Shown: piece after piece, positions 1-7,713 of the stretch | How positions within the stretch are numbered: the first letter of the stretch is position 1 | Layout of the letters: every line of letters begins with the position of its first letter | Origin: Pseudomonadales bacterium | Lineage (GTDB): Bacteria > Pseudomonadota > Gammaproteobacteria > Pseudomonadales > Ketobacteraceae | DNA length: 64,000 nt | NCBI GenBank assembly: GCA_002701845.1 | Contig: NZXG01000040.1 | Location: 106,579-170,578 of the forward strand | Direction of reading: 5' to 3' | Notes under the pieces: model-generated | What the model was told of the DNA's origin: nothing | Database searches by the model: none | The model's input: the letters and a program-made list of their open reading frames with translations, nothing else | Translations under genes and position numbers: made by a program

Positions 1-341
1 CTGGCGGCGGCAATGGTAAAGCTGAGGCTGGGGGCGGTGGCGCCGGGTATGGCCACATTATTGTGGTACCACTGATAGCTGAGGCTGGCTTCACTGCTGG
101 CGGTCACCGCAAACGTGGCGGTCTGGCCAGGATAGCCCAGCAGGTCGGCGGGGGCTGCATTGATCTGAATGGGCTGGAATTCGGGCTCTTCCGGCTCGGC
201 CCGTTGCGGGGCTTCGGCCGCCACGCTGGTGTCAGGATCGCTGCTGTCGGACGCATACAGCTTGTCCAGCTCCTTACACGCGTTCACCATCGGCAGCGAC
301 ACCGCCAATAGCACCCCCAATAGCGCTCGTTTTGTCAGCAT
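1..341 (-). CDS. Ig-like domain lipoprotein, partial (C-terminus beyond window)
   Basis: The reading frame opens with ATG at 341 and runs off the left edge without a stop, so about 113 N-terminal residues are visible. The N-terminus is a lipoprotein signal peptide, MLTKRALLGVLLAVSLPMVNAC, with the lipobox VNAC. A short acidic Ala/Glu/Pro linker follows, then the start of an Ig-like beta-sandwich recognisable by the SYQWYHNN core tryptophan strand. It is divergent from a second Ig-like lipoprotein beginning near 751 and is probably its paralogue. Export and lipid anchoring are inferred from the signal; the function is unknown. Confidence 0.75.
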   Translation of the reverse strand, partial: MLTKRALLGVLLAVSLPMVNACKELDKLYASDSSDPDTSVAAEAPQRAEPEEPEFQPIQINAAPADLLGYPGQTATFAVTASSEASLSYQWYHNNVAIPGATAPSLSFTIAAA

Positions 342-750
342 GTTTGGATCTCTAAGCCAGTGCAGATCGATTAACAACTACACAGAAATTTTTATTCGAG
401 GACGAATCTTCCCAAATTCCCGGGAAATAAGAGGTGAAAGGTATCACAAAGTTTGTGACAAAGTGCCGGATTTATAGACTAATCACTAAAAAGTGTCTGT
501 TATTTAATCAATTCCCCGGTGGAACCCGTTTCTCAACTAGGGGCTTTGCCCGCCACTCCTCAAGCCGGGGTCCGCCAACCGTGAAAAGGCCACCGAACGC
601 ACGCCGCCAGCGTGAAACTAAACACAGTTTTTTACATTGAATTGACATCTGTGCAGGGCCTGTGAACTGGCCCACACGCGCTTTGCCAGGGCTGATCTAG
701 GCTTCCGCTTGTAACCCGATTGGTTTCGTTTTTTGCAGGTAATGTATACG
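342..750. promoter_or_regulatory. Divergent intergenic region with two perfect palindromes
   Basis: This stretch separates the two divergent Ig-like lipoprotein genes and has no convincing ORF. It holds a perfect 15-base palindrome, TCACAAAGTTTGTGA (444-458), and a 10-base palindrome, TTCCCGGGAA (417-426). A TTGACA hexamer at 642-647 faces the rightward gene, but no good -10 lies at the right distance. The palindromes are candidate regulator sites; their role is inferred from position only. Confidence 0.4.
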
Positions 751-1737
751 ATGTCAGTTTCAATATTTCCCAATGGTCTGGTGTTCAACAAGGTTTTCGC
801 GGCGTTGATCATGGCGTTCACCCTGGTACTGACCGGCTGTGGAGCTGGCAGTGAAACCAGCGAATCCCAAGCGCAAACGGACGTGGAGCCCACCACGGGT
901 GGCGAGGAAACCGGCGATGCCGGTAACGACGAGGAACCGGTGGAAGAAGAACCGGCGGAAACCTTCGTGCTTAACCTGCTGTCTCAGCCCACCAGCGCCA
1001 CCATCACTGAAGGCGAGTCCCATACTTTCAGTGTCAGCGTGGAACACGATCACCCCATCACAGTGGTGTGGTTCCGCAATGGCACAGTGGTACAGAGTTC
1101 CGCCAGCACCGCTTTCACCGCCACCGCCGCCGGCACCTATGATTGCTCGGTGACGGATGGCAACAGCACCCTGTACTGCAGTGACTTCTCCCTCACCGTG
1201 GAGGAAGCACCCTATGTCACCATCACCGGCCAGCCGGCCAACCAGATGGTGAACGAAGGGGTGAACGTGTCGTTGTCGGTAGCCGCCGACGGCAATGGCA
1301 GCCTGACTTATCAGTGGTACTTCAACGGCAGCCCGGTATCCGGCGCCACTGGCAGCACGTTGTCACTAAATAACATCACCGTGGAACAGGGTGGTGCCTA
1401 TCATGTGGTGGTGAGCAACGCCGGTGAAACCGCCACCTCCCGCACCGCCACCGTGGATGTGTCCGCGAATCTGGCCTCGGCGCTGATCAGCTGGAGCCGG
1501 CCCCTGAAACGGGCGGATGACACCGATCTGGCGGCGTCTGAAATCCAGGGGTATGAGATTTATCACGGGGCCAGCGCCGGTGGGGAAATGACCCCGGTGG
1601 ATTCCGTCAGCGCCGACGAGTTGGAGTACACCGTCACTGGACTGGAGCAGGGCACCCATTATTTCTCACTGGTGACCGTGGATACCAGCGGCATGAAGAG
1701 CAATCTGTCCGCCCCGGTGAGCGTGACCATCAACTGA
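751..1737 (+). CDS. Lipoprotein with two Ig-like domains and an FN3-like domain
   Basis: A predicted surface or periplasmic lipoprotein of about 328 residues. A hydrophobic signal ends at lipobox LTGC. It is followed by an acidic, low-complexity linker rich in Glu, Thr and Gly (about residues 30-70), then two Ig-like modules (VVWFRNG and YQWYFNGSPVSG mark the core strands), then a C-terminal module with ISWSRP, GYEIYHG and LVTVDTSG that reads as fibronectin type III. ATG 751 is preferred because an AGG lies about 11 bases upstream; ATG 742 and TTG 733 are alternatives. A strong terminator follows the stop. The ligand is unknown. Confidence 0.75.
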   Translation: MSVSIFPNGLVFNKVFAALIMAFTLVLTGCGAGSETSESQAQTDVEPTTGGEETGDAGNDEEPVEEEPAETFVLNLLSQPTSATITEGESHTFSVSVEHDHPITVVWFRNGTVVQSSASTAFTATAAGTYDCSVTDGNSTLYCSDFSLTVEEAPYVTITGQPANQMVNEGVNVSLSVAADGNGSLTYQWYFNGSPVSGATGSTLSLNNITVEQGGAYHVVVSNAGETATSRTATVDVSANLASALISWSRPLKRADDTDLAASEIQGYEIYHGASAGGEMTPVDSVSADELEYTVTGLEQGTHYFSLVTVDTSGMKSNLSAPVSVTIN

Positions 1738-1776
1738 TCCCGGCCATTCTCCTCAGCGGGTCTCCGCGGCAACAAC

Positions 1777-1803
1777 AACGGGCTTCGGCCCGTTTTTCTT
1801 TTT
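1777..1803. terminator. Rho-independent terminator between convergent genes
   Basis: A 7-bp stem, AACGGGC (1777-1783) with GCCCGTT (1788-1794), closes on a stable TTCG tetraloop and runs into a long T-rich tract. It lies between the rightward Ig-like lipoprotein gene and the leftward FAD oxidoreductase gene, and best terminates the rightward transcript. Confidence 0.85.
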
Positions 1804-1823
1804 GCACTGATTCTGTTTCACGG

Positions 1824-2930
1824 TTACGGCAGCCGGTCCTCCAGGGCCGCGGCCACATAATCCGCCACCGCCAGGGAAGCGGTGAGGCCGGGGGATTCCA
1901 TGCCGAACAGATTGATCAGGCCCGCCAGGGGCTGGTCGATGAGAAAATCCCGGGCCGGCTCGCCGGGGCCCGCCAGCTTGGGGCGGATACCGGCGTAGGC
2001 TGGGGTCAGCCGGCCGGGGTCCAGTTGCGGATAATAATGCCATATGGCCCGGGCGAATGAATCGCGCCGACCGTCATCCATTCGATAGTCCAGCGCATCC
2101 AGATACAGGGTATCCGGGCCGAACCGTACACTGCCGCCCAGATCCAGGGTGGCGTGTATCCCCAATCCGGCGGTGTTGGCTTCCGGCATGGGATAAATCA
2201 GGTGGGAGAACGGCGCCCGCCCCTGCAGGGCAAAATAGTGGCCTTTGCAATAGTGCAGCTCCGGCACCGCCTCCGGGGCCAGTCCGCGCATCCGCCGGGC
2301 CACCCGGGTGGCATGCAGGCCGGCGCTGTTGATCAGGCCCCGACAGTGGAATTCATAGGGCTCGCCGCCACTGCTGACCCGTACCGCGAACCCTTCACCC
2401 CGGGGTTCGCTGCCTTCGAAGCCGGTACTGAGACTGAGCAGCCCGCCGTGAGCCTCGAATTCACCCGCCAGAGTGTCCATCAGCTCATGGGCACTGATGA
2501 TACCGGTACTGGGGGACAACAGGGCCTGCTGTGCCGCCACCTGGGGTTCCAGGGCCCGCAGCTGGCGTTGATCCATCCATTGCAGATCGCTGACGCCATT
2601 GGCTTCGGCCTTGGCCTGCAGGGCTTCCAGTTCCCCGGTCTGGTCGCTGCCCGCCACGATCAGTTTGCCCAGGCGCCGGTGGCTGATGCCATTGCGTTGG
2701 CAATAGTCATACAGCGCCTCACGCCCGGCCACGCACAGGCGGGCTTTCAGAGAACCGGTGGGGTAGTAGATACCGGCGTGGATCACTTCACTGTTGCGGC
2801 TGCTGGTTTCGGTGCCGTAGTGGTGATTGCGCTCCAGCAACAACACGCTGGCGCCGGTGTGAGCCAGACGCCGGCCAATGGCCAGGCCGATCACGCCGGC
2901 GCCGATGATGCAGAAATCGAACTGATCCAT
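1824..2930 (-). CDS. FAD-dependent oxidoreductase of the L-2-hydroxyglutarate dehydrogenase-like (DAO) family
   Basis: The 368-residue protein opens with a Rossmann FAD motif, CIIGAGVIGLAIGRRLA (residues 7-23). It continues with ERNHHYGTETSSRNSEVIHAGIYYP, shortened here in description to the SSRNSEVIHAGIYYP signature typical of the LhgO/L2HGDH branch of the DAO superfamily. The C-terminus (AGIRPKLAGPG, NLFGMESPGLTASLAVADYVA) closes the FAD site. Family members oxidise 2-hydroxy acids or amines; the substrate here is not proven. ATG 2930 is chosen because it starts 7 bases after the epmA stop and opens directly into the FAD motif. It is therefore the distal gene of an epmA operon. Confidence 0.85.
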   Translation of the reverse strand: MDQFDFCIIGAGVIGLAIGRRLAHTGASVLLLERNHHYGTETSSRNSEVIHAGIYYPTGSLKARLCVAGREALYDYCQRNGISHRRLGKLIVAGSDQTGELEALQAKAEANGVSDLQWMDQRQLRALEPQVAAQQALLSPSTGIISAHELMDTLAGEFEAHGGLLSLSTGFEGSEPRGEGFAVRVSSGGEPYEFHCRGLINSAGLHATRVARRMRGLAPEAVPELHYCKGHYFALQGRAPFSHLIYPMPEANTAGLGIHATLDLGGSVRFGPDTLYLDALDYRMDDGRRDSFARAIWHYYPQLDPGRLTPAYAGIRPKLAGPGEPARDFLIDQPLAGLINLFGMESPGLTASLAVADYVAAALEDRLP

Positions 2931-2937
2931 GGTGGTT

Positions 2938-3897
2938 TCACGCCTGTGCCGTGGGGAAGCTAAGTACATCCTGGATCCGGTCCACACCCAGCAGTACCAT
3001 CAATAAACGGTCCACCCCCAAGGCCACACCGGCGGCTTCCGGGAAGCCGTTTTGCAGGGCGCCGACCAGGCTGCGGGGCAGGGGTACCGGTTCCAGCCCC
3101 TGGCGCTGGCGGTAGTCCAGATCGGCGCTAAAGCGGGCGGCCTGTTCGGCGGCATCCACCAGTTCCTGATAGCCATTGGCGATCTCCAGCCCGGCGATGT
3201 AGAGTTCGGCCCGCCGCGCCACCGGGTTGCCGTCCCGGTCCTGCTCGATACAGGCCAGACTGGCCCGGCCGGCGGGAAAATCGGTAATAAAGCAGCCGGC
3301 CGGTGGCAGATTGGGCTCCACCAGATGACTCATCAGCAGGTCCAGCAGGCCGTCCCGGTCCAGGTCCGAAAAATCCCCGTTGATGCGGGCGTTGGCCAGC
3401 CGCAGCAGGGTGTCCCGGGAACTGCGGTGAGGATCCAGGCCCAGGAACTCCCGGCATACTTCCCCGTAGCGAAAGCGGGGAAAGGCACTCAGCTCGCGGC
3501 CGAAAGCCGCCGCCGCATCCAGTACCAGGGCCTCTACCTCCGTCATCAGCTGGTCCAGGGTCCAGTCCGGCCGGTACCATTCCAGCACAGTGAACTCGGG
3601 ATTGTGGTGCCGGCCGGCGGCTTCCCGCCGAAATGCTTTGCCCAGTTGGTAGATGGGCCCGCAACCCGCCGCCAGCAACCGTTTCATGCAGAATTCCGGG
3701 GAGGTCTGCAGGTAATAACGGCGGCCATCGGCGTCGCATTGCCAGCTTTGCAGGTGGGGGTCGGTGGCGGTAGTGGCGCACAGCAGCGGGGTTTCCACTT
3801 CCAGTACATCGCGCCGGGCAAAGAAATCCCGGATCAGGCGGTTAAGCCTGGCGCGGGCGGTAATGTGGCTGAGGGGTGCGCTGGGTTGCCAGGTCAT
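2938..3897 (-). CDS. epmA: EF-P (R)-beta-lysine ligase EpmA (PoxA/GenX/YjeA)
   Basis: A 319-residue truncated class II lysyl-tRNA synthetase-like enzyme without the anticodon-binding domain, which is the hallmark of EpmA. Visible class II motifs include the motif-2 region YQLGKAFRREAAGRHHNPEF with TVLEWYRP, and motif 3 GVALGVDRLLMVLLG near the C-terminus. EpmA activates (R)-beta-lysine as an adenylate and attaches it to the conserved lysine of EF-P. It lies directly downstream of efp on the same strand, with epmB divergent on the other side, so the whole modification pathway is adjacent. Confidence 0.95.
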   Translation of the reverse strand: MTWQPSAPLSHITARARLNRLIRDFFARRDVLEVETPLLCATTATDPHLQSWQCDADGRRYYLQTSPEFCMKRLLAAGCGPIYQLGKAFRREAAGRHHNPEFTVLEWYRPDWTLDQLMTEVEALVLDAAAAFGRELSAFPRFRYGEVCREFLGLDPHRSSRDTLLRLANARINGDFSDLDRDGLLDLLMSHLVEPNLPPAGCFITDFPAGRASLACIEQDRDGNPVARRAELYIAGLEIANGYQELVDAAEQAARFSADLDYRQRQGLEPVPLPRSLVGALQNGFPEAAGVALGVDRLLMVLLGVDRIQDVLSFPTAQA

Positions 3898-3923
3898 GGG
3901 GTTACCACAAGGCGTTACCGGGA

Positions 3924-3942
3924 GCCCGACCGGGAGTCGGGC
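3924..3942 (-). other. GC-rich stem-loop between efp and epmA
   Basis: GCCCGAC (3924-3930) and GTCGGGC (3936-3942) form a perfect 7-bp stem with a 5-base loop in the 54-base efp-epmA spacer. No T-run follows in the transcribed direction, so it is not a classical terminator. It could attenuate or process the transcript so that abundant EF-P is made in excess of EpmA; that role is inference. Confidence 0.4.
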
Positions 3943-3951
3943 CCGGCGGTA

Positions 3952-4515
3952 TCAGGCGCGGGACACGTAATCGCCGGTGCGGGTGTCCACCTTGATCACT
4001 TCCCCCTGGTTAACGAACAGGGGCACGCGCACCACGGCGCCGGTGGACAGGGTGGCGGGCTTGGAGCCGCCGTTGGCGGTATCCCCCTTCAGCCCTGGAT
4101 CGGTCTCGATGATTTCCAGCTCCACGAAATTCGGTGCCGTTACCGCCAGCGGGGTGCCGTTCCACAGGGTCACGGTGCACACGTCCTCTTCTTTCAGCCA
4201 TTTGGCGGCTTCACCCACTGCCGTGGCGTCCGCGGCCTGCTGCTCGAACGTCTGCTGGTCCATGAAATGCCAGAACTCGCCATCGTTGTAGAGGTATTGC
4301 AGCTCCACATCCATGATGTCGGCGCCTTCCACACTATCGCCGGACTTGAAGGTGCGTTCCCAGGTCTTGCCGGTTTTCAGGTTGCGCAGCTTGACGCGGT
4401 TGAAGGCCTGACCTTTGCCGGGTTTCACCACTTCGTTTTCGACGATGGAGCAGGGATCTCCATCCAACATCACTTTAAGACCCAAGCGGAATTCGTTGGT
4501 AGAATAGTTGGCCAT
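3952..4515 (-). CDS. efp: Elongation factor P
   Basis: The 187-residue, three-domain EF-P relieves ribosome stalling at polyproline stretches. The N-terminal KOW-like domain carries the modification loop [10 protein letters not shown], placing a lysine at position 34, the residue beta-lysylated by EpmA in enterobacteria. The C-terminal OB domains end with [14 protein letters not shown], close to the usual EF-P ending. Length matches the family. It lies upstream of epmA on the same strand and is divergent from epmB, which supports beta-lysylation rather than rhamnosylation as the activating modification. Confidence 0.97.
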   Translation of the reverse strand: MANYSTNEFRLGLKVMLDGDPCSIVENEVVKPGKGQAFNRVKLRNLKTGKTWERTFKSGDSVEGADIMDVELQYLYNDGEFWHFMDQQTFEQQAADATAVGEAAKWLKEEDVCTVTLWNGTPLAVTAPNFVELEIIETDPGLKGDTANGGSKPATLSTGAVVRVPLFVNQGEVIKVDTRTGDYVSRA

Positions 4516-4547
4516 TAATCAACACCTGTATTCTTGAAATTTGCAGT

Positions 4548-4571
4548 ACCCATATCGGGACCCATATCGGG
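4548..4571. repeat. Tandem 12-bp direct repeat in the efp-epmB divergent region
   Basis: ACCCATATCGGG occurs twice head to tail (4548-4559 and 4560-4571). It ends just before the epmB ribosome binding site. Each unit is roughly dyad-symmetric (CCC/GGG flanks). It may be a repeated operator or a slipped duplication; nothing in the sequence decides between these. Confidence 0.6.
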
Positions 4572-4581
4572 AAAGGCGCTA

Positions 4582-5601
4582 ATGATAACTCGATCCGCTC
4601 CAACTTGGCATACCGAAGACTGGCAAATTCTGTTGTCCGGCAGCGTGCGGGAGCCAGAGGCGCTATGGCGCCGCCTGCAGTTACCCCCGGCGCTGTTGCC
4701 GGCGGCCTGGCGGGGGCATCAGGCATTTCCCGTGAGAGTACCGGAGCCCTATCTGGAAAAAATCCGACCCGGCGTGCTGGACGATCCCCTGCTGCGACAG
4801 GTGTTGCCGGTGGCGGAGGAGACCCGGCAGACAGACGGGTTTGTGGCGGACCCCCTGCAGGAGCGACAATCCCGGCCCCGGCCCGGGCTGCTGCACAAGT
4901 ATCAGAGCCGGGTGCTGCTGGTGCTCAGCGGCGCCTGCGCGGTGAACTGCCGGTACTGTTTCCGGCGGCACTTTCCGTACGGGGATAATCGCTTATCCAG
5001 CGGGGATTTTGCTTCCATCAGCGCCTATCTCCAGAATCATCCGGAAGTGAACGAGGTGATTCTCAGCGGCGGCGACCCCCTGGTGGTGAGCAATGCCCGT
5101 CTGCGGCGGCTGCTGGACATTCTCGATGGTATTCCCAGTCTGCGGCGACTGCGGATTCACACCCGGCTGCCGGTGGTGATTCCCCAGCGGGTGGATGCGG
5201 GGCTGCTGGCGGCCCTGGAACGGACACGGCTGGCGGTGGTGCTGGTGACCCACAGCAATCACCCCCGGGAACTGGATCCGCGTTTTGGCCAGGCCATGGG
5301 CCAGTTGCGGGAGCGGGGGGTGCATCTGCTGAATCAGGCGGTACTGCTGCGGGGGGTGAATGACAGCGCGGACACGCTGGTGGATCACTCGGAGGCGCTG
5401 TTCCAGCATGGGGTCATGCCTTATTACCTGCATCTGCTGGATCCGGTGGCGGGCGCCCATCATTTTGACGTGCCCGAAGCCCAGGCGCGACCGCTGATGG
5501 CGGCCCTGCACCGGCGTCTGCCGGGGTTCCTGATACCCCGCTTAGTGAGAGAGGTTCCAGGAAAAGCCGGCAAGACCCTGATAGATTTGCACTTATCCTG
5601 A
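4582..5601 (+). CDS. epmB: EF-P (R)-beta-lysine-forming aminomutase EpmB (YjeK)
   Basis: A 339-residue radical SAM lysine 2,3-aminomutase that makes the (R)-beta-lysine used by EpmA. The cluster motif is CAVNCRYC (C-x3-C-x2-C) followed by FRRHFPY, and the PLP/substrate region includes LSGGDPLVV and HTRLPVVIP. Length matches EpmB rather than the longer catabolic KamA enzymes. ATG 4582 is preferred because AAAGG lies 5 bases upstream and the next in-frame upstream start adds only a low-complexity extension overlapping the tandem repeat. Divergent from efp. Confidence 0.95.
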   Translation: MITRSAPTWHTEDWQILLSGSVREPEALWRRLQLPPALLPAAWRGHQAFPVRVPEPYLEKIRPGVLDDPLLRQVLPVAEETRQTDGFVADPLQERQSRPRPGLLHKYQSRVLLVLSGACAVNCRYCFRRHFPYGDNRLSSGDFASISAYLQNHPEVNEVILSGGDPLVVSNARLRRLLDILDGIPSLRRLRIHTRLPVVIPQRVDAGLLAALERTRLAVVLVTHSNHPRELDPRFGQAMGQLRERGVHLLNQAVLLRGVNDSADTLVDHSEALFQHGVMPYYLHLLDPVAGAHHFDVPEAQARPLMAALHRRLPGFLIPRLVREVPGKAGKTLIDLHLS

Positions 5602-5747
5602 GCCCGGTGAGAGGCGGAATGGTTGCGCAACCTGGGTAAAGTCTGCCTATACTTACTAGCAACGGGCCTACTCCCCGCAGACAGCGGGCACCACCCGGGC
5701 GCCATCGGCCTCTACACCGGTTCGCAGTGATTACACGGGAATATTGC

Positions 5748-7601
5748 ATGTCTAACCCAGCCGAGCATTTGAGCCTGAAGCTGCCGCCTCACGATCTGGA
5801 GGTGCTGTCGTTCAGTGCTCCCACCCCCAAAAAGGTCCAGGCCTGGGTGGATGGTTTGCCGAAGATGAACGTGGGGGAGAGTGCCAAGCGCCTGTACAAC
5901 GCGGTACAGGAATTGAATCGCCTGAAGACCGATTCCGAAACCCGGTTTCAGCTGATGGAAATCATGCGCGGGCCCATTCACTTTATCTGTGAGAGCCTGG
6001 GCAAGCACTTTATGAACAAGTCGGTGGTGCTGCCCCCCAAAGAGGCCAAGATCGCGGCGCTGGCCCAGGCCCTGCAAAATCATCTTGCCACCGGCTATAA
6101 AGCCGTCACCATGCAGCTGCTGCCCCGGGTTCGCAATATGGACAAGGAGGCGAAAAAGCTGTGCCAGCGGGCCATTCACCGGGCCATTGCGGAGCAGAGC
6201 CATGTGCTGTTACGCAGTTTTCAATTGTATTATCCCGCCCCGGGGGGCCTGTGGCGGGAAATGCATCTGCTGTATCTGATTGCCCAGCGCTTTTCCATGC
6301 TGGAACAGGAGACCGCCGACCCGGAAGACGCCGGCTGGGAATCCAGCATTGAGGATCTCTATTGTCGCGCCCTGTTACTGGCCACCGCCAAACCCAATCA
6401 GTTGCGGCAGCAGCAGATCCAACAGGTCTATGATGCCACCCGTCACTGGTGCCGGTTTGCCGAGATTTCCGATGATAAGTCCGTCACCGGGTTGTTTGTG
6501 ATTGATGTAATGACGGACGTGCCGCCGATCTATCAGTCGCTGATGCGACGCACCGCACTGCCCCACAATATTCGCTATTTCGACGCCTCCGCGGTGTCCG
6601 ATCATCTGCGGGTGCTGCTGCAACTGCCGGCGGGGCAGGCCCATCCGGAGCCGGCTTTCGTGGTGCCCGAGCGGTTTCCCGCGGAGCTTACCCGGATTCT
6701 GATTCAGGCCTGGGGCGTACTCACCGAGCGGGCCTTTACCCGGATTGAGGAGCAGGGGAGTCTGACGTTAAGCATCGGCCTCAGCGCCACCCATTACTTT
6801 GTTTCCGGCAAAGTCGACTTTAATCGCATGGTCAGCGGTGGCAGCGACAAAGTGCTGGATCCGGAACTGAATAATCCGTTTCTGCAGCATGGCCCCGGGG
6901 GCCGGCGCCGGGATGCCTACGAGCATAACGACGTCTGGGGTTTGAACGTGGACACCAGCAGATTGCAGTTGGACAAGAACAAAGTGCTGGATGAAATGGA
7001 GGACTACGCCCGCCAGCAGCAGGCCGGCGCCAAGGACAAGTATCCCCAGTATCGTTGTGACATTATCAATACAAGTCCGGGTGGCTTTTGTCTTAACTGG
7101 CGCCAGGATGTACCGTTACAGGTGCGTACCGGGGAAATCGTCGGCATTCTGGAGGACGACAAGGCCCACTGGAGCATCGGGGTGATCCGTTGGGTCAAAC
7201 AGTTCAAGGACCAGGGGGTGCGGATGGGGGTGGAATTGATAGCGCCCAAGGCCGAAGCCTGTGGCACTCAGGTCATTCACAAAAAAGGGGGCGCGTCGGA
7301 ATACATGCGCACTCTGATGTTGCCCGAACTGAAAGCCATCGGTCAGCCCGCCACGTTGATTACCCCCAACATTGCCTTCCATGTGGGTTATAAAGTGAAT
7401 ATCAACGAGGGGGGCCTGGTGTCCAAGGGACAGTTGATAAAACAGGTGACCTCCACTGCCAGCTTCAGCCAGTTTCAGTTTAAAATGCTGGTGCCGGCAG
7501 CGGGTCGGGATGCGCCAGAGGATGCTGCAGCCCCGGCGCCGACAACGCAGGATAAAGATACCCAGGACGACGATTTCGACTCGCTCTGGTCAAGCCTGTA
7601 A
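5748..7601 (+). CDS. PilZ-like domain protein upstream of fimX
   Basis: A 617-residue cytoplasmic protein. Most of it (about residues 1-430) is alpha-helical with no catalytic signature that I recognise. Near residue 445 lies YRCDIINTSPGGF, matching the N-x-S-x-x-G part of the PilZ c-di-GMP-binding consensus, followed by the beta-barrel-like segment GEIVGILEDDKAHWSIGVIRWV. ATG 5748 has ACGGGA 7 bases upstream; GTG 5727 is an alternative. It is followed 112 bases later by a FimX-like gene, which suggests a role in the same c-di-GMP pathway controlling type IV pili. Full arginine motif of PilZ not clearly seen, so ligand binding is inference. Confidence 0.7.
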   Translation: MSNPAEHLSLKLPPHDLEVLSFSAPTPKKVQAWVDGLPKMNVGESAKRLYNAVQELNRLKTDSETRFQLMEIMRGPIHFICESLGKHFMNKSVVLPPKEAKIAALAQALQNHLATGYKAVTMQLLPRVRNMDKEAKKLCQRAIHRAIAEQSHVLLRSFQLYYPAPGGLWREMHLLYLIAQRFSMLEQETADPEDAGWESSIEDLYCRALLLATAKPNQLRQQQIQQVYDATRHWCRFAEISDDKSVTGLFVIDVMTDVPPIYQSLMRRTALPHNIRYFDASAVSDHLRVLLQLPAGQAHPEPAFVVPERFPAELTRILIQAWGVLTERAFTRIEEQGSLTLSIGLSATHYFVSGKVDFNRMVSGGSDKVLDPELNNPFLQHGPGGRRRDAYEHNDVWGLNVDTSRLQLDKNKVLDEMEDYARQQQAGAKDKYPQYRCDIINTSPGGFCLNWRQDVPLQVRTGEIVGILEDDKAHWSIGVIRWVKQFKDQGVRMGVELIAPKAEACGTQVIHKKGGASEYMRTLMLPELKAIGQPATLITPNIAFHVGYKVNINEGGLVSKGQLIKQVTSTASFSQFQFKMLVPAAGRDAPEDAAAPAPTTQDKDTQDDDFDSLWSSL

Positions 7602-7713
7602 CATGGCGGGGGGATAACCGGCGCAGGGCCCACCGCCCGGGCGCGGCCCAAATCGGACAGAACCGCTTCCAGCCAAGGTGTGCCCGCAAGGGCCCAGTTG
7701 AATTACGGATTGC

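Noticed and set aside
444..458. TCACAAAGTTTGTGA as a CRP site
   Set aside because: CRP half-sites are TGTGA-N6-TCACA; here the order is reversed and the spacer is 5, so only a generic palindrome can be claimed.
3052..4518. A 488-codon open frame on the plus strand opposite epmA and efp
   Set aside because: It is the antisense of two unmistakable genes with complete motifs; long antisense frames are expected at this G+C content.
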